The notes under the pieces are model-generated. The model had not been told where the DNA came from and did not search any database. It worked only from the letters and a program-made list of their open reading frames with translations. The translations under genes were made by a program, and so were the position numbers. From contig DDLV01000064.1 in assembly GCA_002340325.1 (NCBI GenBank), forward strand, positions 1 through 38,025: a stretch of 38,025 bases of DNA. The letters run 5' to 3'. Positions 34,367 through 38,025 of the stretch are shown in pieces; position 1 is the first letter of the stretch, and every line of letters begins with the position of its first letter. This DNA comes from Glaciecola sp. UBA2563 (GTDB lineage Bacteria > Pseudomonadota > Gammaproteobacteria > Enterobacterales > Alteromonadaceae).

Positions 34367-35314
34367 GTGCCAGACATGAAGCTATTTGCAGGAAACGCGG
34401 TTCCTGAACTTGCGCAAAAAGTCGCAGACAGACTCTACACCAAACTTGGAAACGCGTCAGTTGGTCGATTTAGTGACGGAGAGATATCTGTTGAGATCCA
34501 TGACAATGTGCGCGGTGCTGATGTATTTATAATACAGTCTACCTGTGCCCCCACAAACGATAACTTAATGGAACTTATCGTTATGATTGATGCGTTTCGA
34601 CGCGCCTCAGCAGGAAGGATCACGGCTGTTATCCCCTACTTCGGCTATGCAAGGCAAGACAGACGAGTCAGAAGTGCCCGTGTGCCAATTACAGCAAGAG
34701 TTGTTGCGGACTTTCTTTCAAGCGTTGGCGTTGATAGAGTGCTGACAATTGATCTACACGCTGAACAAATTCAAGGTTTTTTCGACGTTCCTGTGGATAA
34801 TGCGTTTGGCACACCCATCTTACTTGACGACATGTTTAAACGCGATTTTGTTGATCCAGTTGTGGTTTCACCTGATATTGGTGGTGTGGTTAGAGCCAGA
34901 GCAACCGCGAAATTACTTAACGATACTGACCTAGCTATCATTGACAAAAGAAGACCCAAAGCAAATGTTGCTCAGGTCATGAATATTATTGGGGACGTTA
35001 AAGACCGCGATTGTATTATTGTCGATGACCTCATCGACACCGGTGGTACACTGGCAAAAGCAGCGGATGCTTTGAAACAACATGGCGCAAGAAAAGTATA
35101 TGCATACGCTACACATGCTGTCTTTTCAGGCTCAGCTGCTAAAAATCTAGAAGAGTCCGTCATAGATGAAATCATAGTCACTGACAGTATCCCTTTCAGT
35201 GACGAAATCAAAAAATTAGAAAAAGTGAAAGAGCTTACGCTGTCGGAAATGCTGGCCGAGACTATACGCAGGATCAGCAACGAAGAATCTATCTCAGCTA
35301 TGTTTGAGTATTAA
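34367..35314 (+). CDS. prs: ribose-phosphate pyrophosphokinase (PRPP synthase)
   Basis: Prs makes PRPP from ribose 5-phosphate and ATP for nucleotide, His and Trp synthesis. The 315-aa protein is very close to the E. coli enzyme. Conserved stretches are MKLFAGNAVPELAQKVADRLY, GRFSDGEISVEI, QSTCAPTNDNLMELI, IPYFGYARQDRRVRSARVPITARVVADFL, the PRPP signature IVDDLIDTGGTLAKAA and YATHAVFSG. It uses a GTG start (GTG-CCA-GAC-ATG), the same as E. coli prs, with GAGGA about 8 nt upstream. It is followed by a strong hairpin terminator before rplY. Confidence 0.98.
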   Translation: MPDMKLFAGNAVPELAQKVADRLYTKLGNASVGRFSDGEISVEIHDNVRGADVFIIQSTCAPTNDNLMELIVMIDAFRRASAGRITAVIPYFGYARQDRRVRSARVPITARVVADFLSSVGVDRVLTIDLHAEQIQGFFDVPVDNAFGTPILLDDMFKRDFVDPVVVSPDIGGVVRARATAKLLNDTDLAIIDKRRPKANVAQVMNIIGDVKDRDCIIVDDLIDTGGTLAKAADALKQHGARKVYAYATHAVFSGSAAKNLEESVIDEIIVTDSIPFSDEIKKLEKVKELTLSEMLAETIRRISNEESISAMFEY

Positions 35315-35346
35315 CGTAATCTTTGACGCAAAATAATTGAGTTTGG

Positions 35347-35474
35347 TCACTGCTAAAAATTGAGTTCCTTGTTTAGCAGTGATAGAATGCGCCGCCGCTG
35401 CCGACAGTTGGCGGCGTTTTTGTTTTTTCTCAACAGAAAAAATCACATTCAACGCCGGTTTGGTCGCAAAACCG
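35347..35474 (+). promoter_or_regulatory. structured region of four hairpins between prs and rplY
   Basis: Four consecutive inverted repeats precede rplY: 35347-35357 with 35372-35382 (11 bp, perfect), 35390-35396 with 35410-35416 (CGCCGCC/GGCGGCG), 35423-35430 with 35435-35442 (TTTTTTCT/AGAAAAAA), and 35456-35461 with 35469-35474 (CGGTTT/AAACCG). The second is a terminator candidate. Whether the set ends prs or forms an rplY leader depends on where the rplY promoter lies, which I cannot place. Confidence 0.45.
35390..35428 (+). terminator. rho-independent terminator after prs
   Basis: A GC-rich 7-bp stem CGCCGCC/GGCGGCG with a 13-nt loop is followed by TTTTTG and six more T residues. It sits 75 nt after the prs stop and 74 nt before the rplY start. 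Confidence 0.8.
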
Positions 35475-35502
35475 TGCAACATAAATCAACCTGGAGACAA
35501 TA

Positions 35503-36144
35503 ATGTCTGAAGCAATATTTAATTTGGATGCTAATATCCGCACTGACCTAGGGAAAGGTGCGAGCCGCCGCCTACGTCATGCTGGAAAAGTACCTGCTAT
35601 TCTTTACGGCGGAAGCGAAGCGCCTGTCGCTCTTACACTCGAACACAACAAAGTCATACAAGCACAAGAGTTTGAAGCGTTCTATTCACACGTACTAACA
35701 CTCAATATTGACGGGAGAGCTGTTGAAGCGCTAGTTAAAGACATGCAGCGTCACCCATATAAACCTAAGGTAACACACTTAGACTTTCAAAGAGTTATCG
35801 CGGGCGAGAAATTAACCACCAACGTTCCACTTCATTTTATCAATGAAGAATCGTCAAAAGGCGTTAAACTACAGGGTGGTTACGTCGAGCACTTGATGAC
35901 TGAAATCGAAATTTCATGTCTTCCAAAAGACCTTCCTGAGTATATTGAAGTCGATATGACCAACGTGGAAGTCGATCAAACGGTGCACATTTCAGAAATT
36001 TCGTTGCCTGAAGGTGTCGAATCTGTCGAATTGACAAGAGGTGATGACCATGATTTGAGTGTTGCGACAATCAAAGTCGCTAGAGGTGGCGGTGTTGATG
36101 ATGATTCATCTGAAGACGAGGGTGAATCTGATACAGAAGAGTAA
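35503..36144 (+). CDS. rplY: 50S ribosomal protein L25, long (CTC/TL5) form
   Basis: L25 binds 5S rRNA. The 213-aa protein is the two-domain CTC-type, unlike the 94-aa E. coli L25. The N-terminal 5S-binding domain (about 1-92) has LGKGASRRLRHAGKVPAILYGG and HPYKPKVTHLDFQRV. A beta-rich C-terminal TL5 domain (about 95-190) has VPLHFINEESSKGVKLQGGYVEH, LPEYIEVDMTNVEVDQTVHISEI and LPEGVE. The tail is strongly acidic (DDDSSEDEGESDTEE). A GGAG site lies 6 nt before the ATG. pth follows within 6 nt. Confidence 0.96.
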   Translation: MSEAIFNLDANIRTDLGKGASRRLRHAGKVPAILYGGSEAPVALTLEHNKVIQAQEFEAFYSHVLTLNIDGRAVEALVKDMQRHPYKPKVTHLDFQRVIAGEKLTTNVPLHFINEESSKGVKLQGGYVEHLMTEIEISCLPKDLPEYIEVDMTNVEVDQTVHISEISLPEGVESVELTRGDDHDLSVATIKVARGGGVDDDSSEDEGESDTEE

Positions 36145-36150
36145 CCTCCT

Positions 36151-36735
36151 GTGTCAAAAGTAAAACTTATCGTGGGCTTGGGTAATCCAGGCCCCGAATA
36201 TCAAAGCACTCGACACAACGCTGGTGCCATTTTCGTTGAAAACTTAGCTTCACACTTTAATACGTCATTAAAGTTCGAAGCTAAGTTTTTTGGTTTTTGT
36301 GGTCGGTTGTCTATTCAAGGCCAAGATGTACGACTTTTAATCCCAACGACTTATATGAATAACAGCGGGAAAGCAGTATCTGCACTTGCAACCTTCTTCA
36401 AAATACTCCCGGATGAAATACTCGTAGCTTATGACGAACTTGATTTTCCTCCAGGCGTGGCCAAACTCAAAATTGGTGGTAGTTCAACGCAAAACGGAAT
36501 AAAAGATATTGTGAAGAGCCTAGCGAATCAAAAAGGCTTTTTAAGACTTCGCATTGGCATCGGACATCCAGGTGACCGCAGTAAAGTCACGGGGCATGTA
36601 TTGAGCAAAGCACCCGACGCACAACACAACAAAATGTTACTGGCAATCGAGCATGCAATTTCTTGCACTCCAGTTATCGTTAACGACGATTTCAAAGCAG
36701 CTCAGCAAGAACTTCATAGTTTTAAAGCTGAATAA
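36151..36735 (+). CDS. pth: peptidyl-tRNA hydrolase with altered glycine/His loop
   Basis: Pth frees tRNA from stalled peptidyl-tRNA. The 194-aa protein has IVGLGNPGPEYQSTRHNAG with catalytic His23, FFGFCGRL, LIPTTYMNNSGKAV and AYDELDFPPGVAKLK. The C-terminal LRLRIGIGHPGDRSKVTGHVL is intact. The usual loop GGGHGGHNGL is replaced by GGSSTQNGI: one residue is missing and the His equivalent to E. coli His113 is Gln, while the next Asn is kept. The frame is continuous. The start is GTG, 6 nt after the rplY stop, with a weak ribosome site, so translation probably depends on rplY. ychF follows at 17 bp. Confidence 0.95.
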   Translation: MSKVKLIVGLGNPGPEYQSTRHNAGAIFVENLASHFNTSLKFEAKFFGFCGRLSIQGQDVRLLIPTTYMNNSGKAVSALATFFKILPDEILVAYDELDFPPGVAKLKIGGSSTQNGIKDIVKSLANQKGFLRLRIGIGHPGDRSKVTGHVLSKAPDAQHNKMLLAIEHAISCTPVIVNDDFKAAQQELHSFKAE

Positions 36736-36752
36736 ACAACAGGATTACGATC

Positions 36753-37844
36753 ATGGGATTTAAATGTGGCATCGTTGGCCTTCCCAATGTAGGGAAATCA
36801 ACACTTTTTAATGCGTTAACAAAAGCAGGAATAGAAGCTGCTAATTTTCCGTTTTGTACAATTGAACCAAATACGGGTGTCGTTCCGGTGCCTGATATAA
36901 GGCTTAACAAACTTGCTGAGATTGTAAACCCTCAAAAAACAATCCCAACCAGTATGGAATTTGTAGATATTGCTGGGCTCGTCGCTGGCGCATCAAAAGG
37001 TGAAGGTCTGGGCAATAAATTCCTTGCGAACATCAGAGAAACAGATGCAATTGGTCATGTTGTGCGGTGCTTCGACAATGAAAATATTGTACATGTTTCG
37101 GGACGCGTTGACCCCGCTGATGACATTGATGTTATCAATACTGAGCTTGCACTTGCAGATTTAGAGACCACCGAAAAAGCATTAATTCGAGTGGGTAAAC
37201 GCGCAAAAGGTGGCGATGCTGATGCCAAATATGAATTAAAGGTGCTTGAGAAAGTCCTGCCTCATGTCAGCGAGGGTGGCATGCTGCGTTCACTCGAATT
37301 GAGTAAAGAAGAGCTGGCGGCTATCGCTTATATGAATTACCTCACCTTAAAACCCACAATGTATATCGCCAATGTAAATGAAGACGGATTTGAAGATAAT
37401 GCATATCTTGACAAGGTGAAAGAAATAGCAAAAAACGAAAATGCAATCGTTGTTAGCGTGTGTGCAGCTATTGAATCTGAAATTGCAGAATTAGATGACG
37501 AAGAGAAAGCAGAGTTTCTAGAAGAGCTAGGATTAGAAGAACCAGGACTAAATCGCGTGATACGAGCCGGATATGACCTGTTGACGTTACAAACTTACTT
37601 CACCGCTGGTCCTAAAGAAGTGCGGGCCTGGACCTATTCTGAAGGCGCAACAGCCCCTCAGGCAGCAGGTAAAATCCATACAGATTTCGAAAAAGGCTTC
37701 ATACGCGCAGAAATTGTTTCGTTTGACGATTACGTTCAGTACGACGGTGAGCAAGGTGCAAAAGATGCCGGGAAATGGCGATTGGAAGGAAAAGAATATA
37801 TCGTCAAAGATGGCGATGTAATTCACTTTAGATTCAATGTTTAA
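36753..37844 (+). CDS. ychF: redox-regulated ATPase/GTPase YchF (OLA1 family)
   Basis: YchF is an Obg-family P-loop NTPase that prefers ATP and associates with ribosomes. The 363-aa protein has the G1 motif GLPNVGKSTLFNAL (8-21), FPFCTIEPNTGVVPVPD (switch I), DIAGLVAGASKGEGLGNKFL (G3) and IANVNEDGF in the place of the GTP-specific NKxD. The coiled-coil is intact, as is the C-terminal TGS-like domain (LLTLQTYFTAGPKEVRAWT, FIRAEIVSFDDYV). The order rplY-pth-ychF is conserved in relatives, and the three genes are closely spaced. Confidence 0.97.
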   Translation: MGFKCGIVGLPNVGKSTLFNALTKAGIEAANFPFCTIEPNTGVVPVPDIRLNKLAEIVNPQKTIPTSMEFVDIAGLVAGASKGEGLGNKFLANIRETDAIGHVVRCFDNENIVHVSGRVDPADDIDVINTELALADLETTEKALIRVGKRAKGGDADAKYELKVLEKVLPHVSEGGMLRSLELSKEELAAIAYMNYLTLKPTMYIANVNEDGFEDNAYLDKVKEIAKNENAIVVSVCAAIESEIAELDDEEKAEFLEELGLEEPGLNRVIRAGYDLLTLQTYFTAGPKEVRAWTYSEGATAPQAAGKIHTDFEKGFIRAEIVSFDDYVQYDGEQGAKDAGKWRLEGKEYIVKDGDVIHFRFNV

Positions 37845-37938
37845 GCCATCAAATACGACTATGGAATGAATACTGAACAGTATTTGAGCGCTTGTCGGTC
37901 TTTTCCAAATGCAATGTAAAAACTATCGTAAAAAACGG

Positions 37939-37967
37939 TTGACTGAGATAGACCATATTAGCATAAT
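37939..37967 (+). promoter_or_regulatory. promoter of the tRNA-Met gene
   Basis: TTGACT (-35, 37939-37944) and CATAAT (-10, 37962-37967) are 17 nt apart, followed by a GC-rich discriminator (acgcggcc) that is usual for stringently controlled stable-RNA promoters. Start of transcription should be near 37974. Confidence 0.75.
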
Positions 37968-37987
37968 ACGCGGCCTGAATTGACGAT

Positions 37988-38025
37988 GGCTACGTAGCTC
38001 AGCTGGTTAGAGCACATCACTCATA
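37988..38025 (+). tRNA. metT: tRNA-Met (elongator, CAT anticodon), cut by window edge
   Basis: The first 38 bases of a tRNA are present. The acceptor 5' strand GGCTACG, D-arm AGCTCAGCTGGTTAGAGC and the anticodon arm beginning CATCACTCATA place CAT in the anticodon loop. It differs from E. coli elongator tRNA-Met only at one D-loop position, as far as I can recall. The 3' half lies beyond the window. The family-specific symbol is tentative. Confidence 0.9.

Noticed and set aside
37869..37884. Short palindrome AATACT/AGTATT after ychF
   Set aside because: Six pairs, no T-run; not enough to support a terminator for ychF.

Overview
The window is about 38 kb of chromosomal DNA from a moderately AT-rich gammaproteobacterium. 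Gene content and gene order point to a marine Alteromonadales lineage (Alteromonadaceae, Glaciecola-like). This placement is inferred from recalled synteny and protein similarity, not from a search. The blocks ydjA/sppA, trxB-aat-bpt-infA / clpA-clpS / cspD, mnmA-hflD-purB, hemA-prfA-prmC-sirB2-kdsA / lolB-ispE-prs and rplY-pth-ychF are familiar from Shewanella, Alteromonas and Vibrio relatives. Nearly everything is core metabolism or housekeeping. I see no prophage, insertion sequence with a transposase, CRISPR array, toxin-antitoxin pair or recognisable defence island.

Positions 1-12.9 kb form a carbon-metabolism island. On the minus strand are glgB (cut by the window edge) and malQ. Divergent from them is gap. 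After a bidirectional terminator comes the tightly packed minus-strand Entner-Doudoroff operon zwf-pgl-edd-glk-eda, with stop/start overlaps at edd/glk and glk/eda. Divergent from zwf are hexR and pykA. Together these genes take glucose (glk), via glucose 6-phosphate (zwf, pgl) and the ED steps (edd, eda), to pyruvate plus glyceraldehyde 3-phosphate, which continues through gap and pykA. MalQ and GlgB connect maltodextrins and glycogen to this flow. An exact HexR-type operator lies in front of zwf, and weaker copies lie in front of hexR and gap. A LacI-type operator lies between malQ and gap.

Positions 12.9-18 kb are the least conventional part. They hold a run of three palindromes after pykA, a secreted HExxH protein of unknown function, a YdjA-type nitroreductase, a 97-bp element with 21-bp perfect inverted ends, sppA, sprT and yfbV.

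Positions 18-28 kb carry trxB, the two N-degron aminoacyl transferases aat and bpt, infA, the clpS-clpA pair that reads such N-degrons, cspD, rluE and the mnmA-hflD-purB operon. The co-location of aat, bpt, clpS and clpA makes a near-complete N-end-rule module.

Positions 28-38 kb carry the minus-strand hemA-prfA-prmC-sirB2-kdsA operon, divergent from lolB-ispE-prs, then rplY-pth-ychF. The window ends inside an elongator tRNA-Met gene with a strong promoter.

The points most worth a second look are the HexR operator set, the altered glycine-rich/His loop of Pth, the orphan exported putative metallopeptidase, the inverted-repeat element between ydjA and sppA, and the run of hairpins before rplY. 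I did not find a convincing new multi-gene system.
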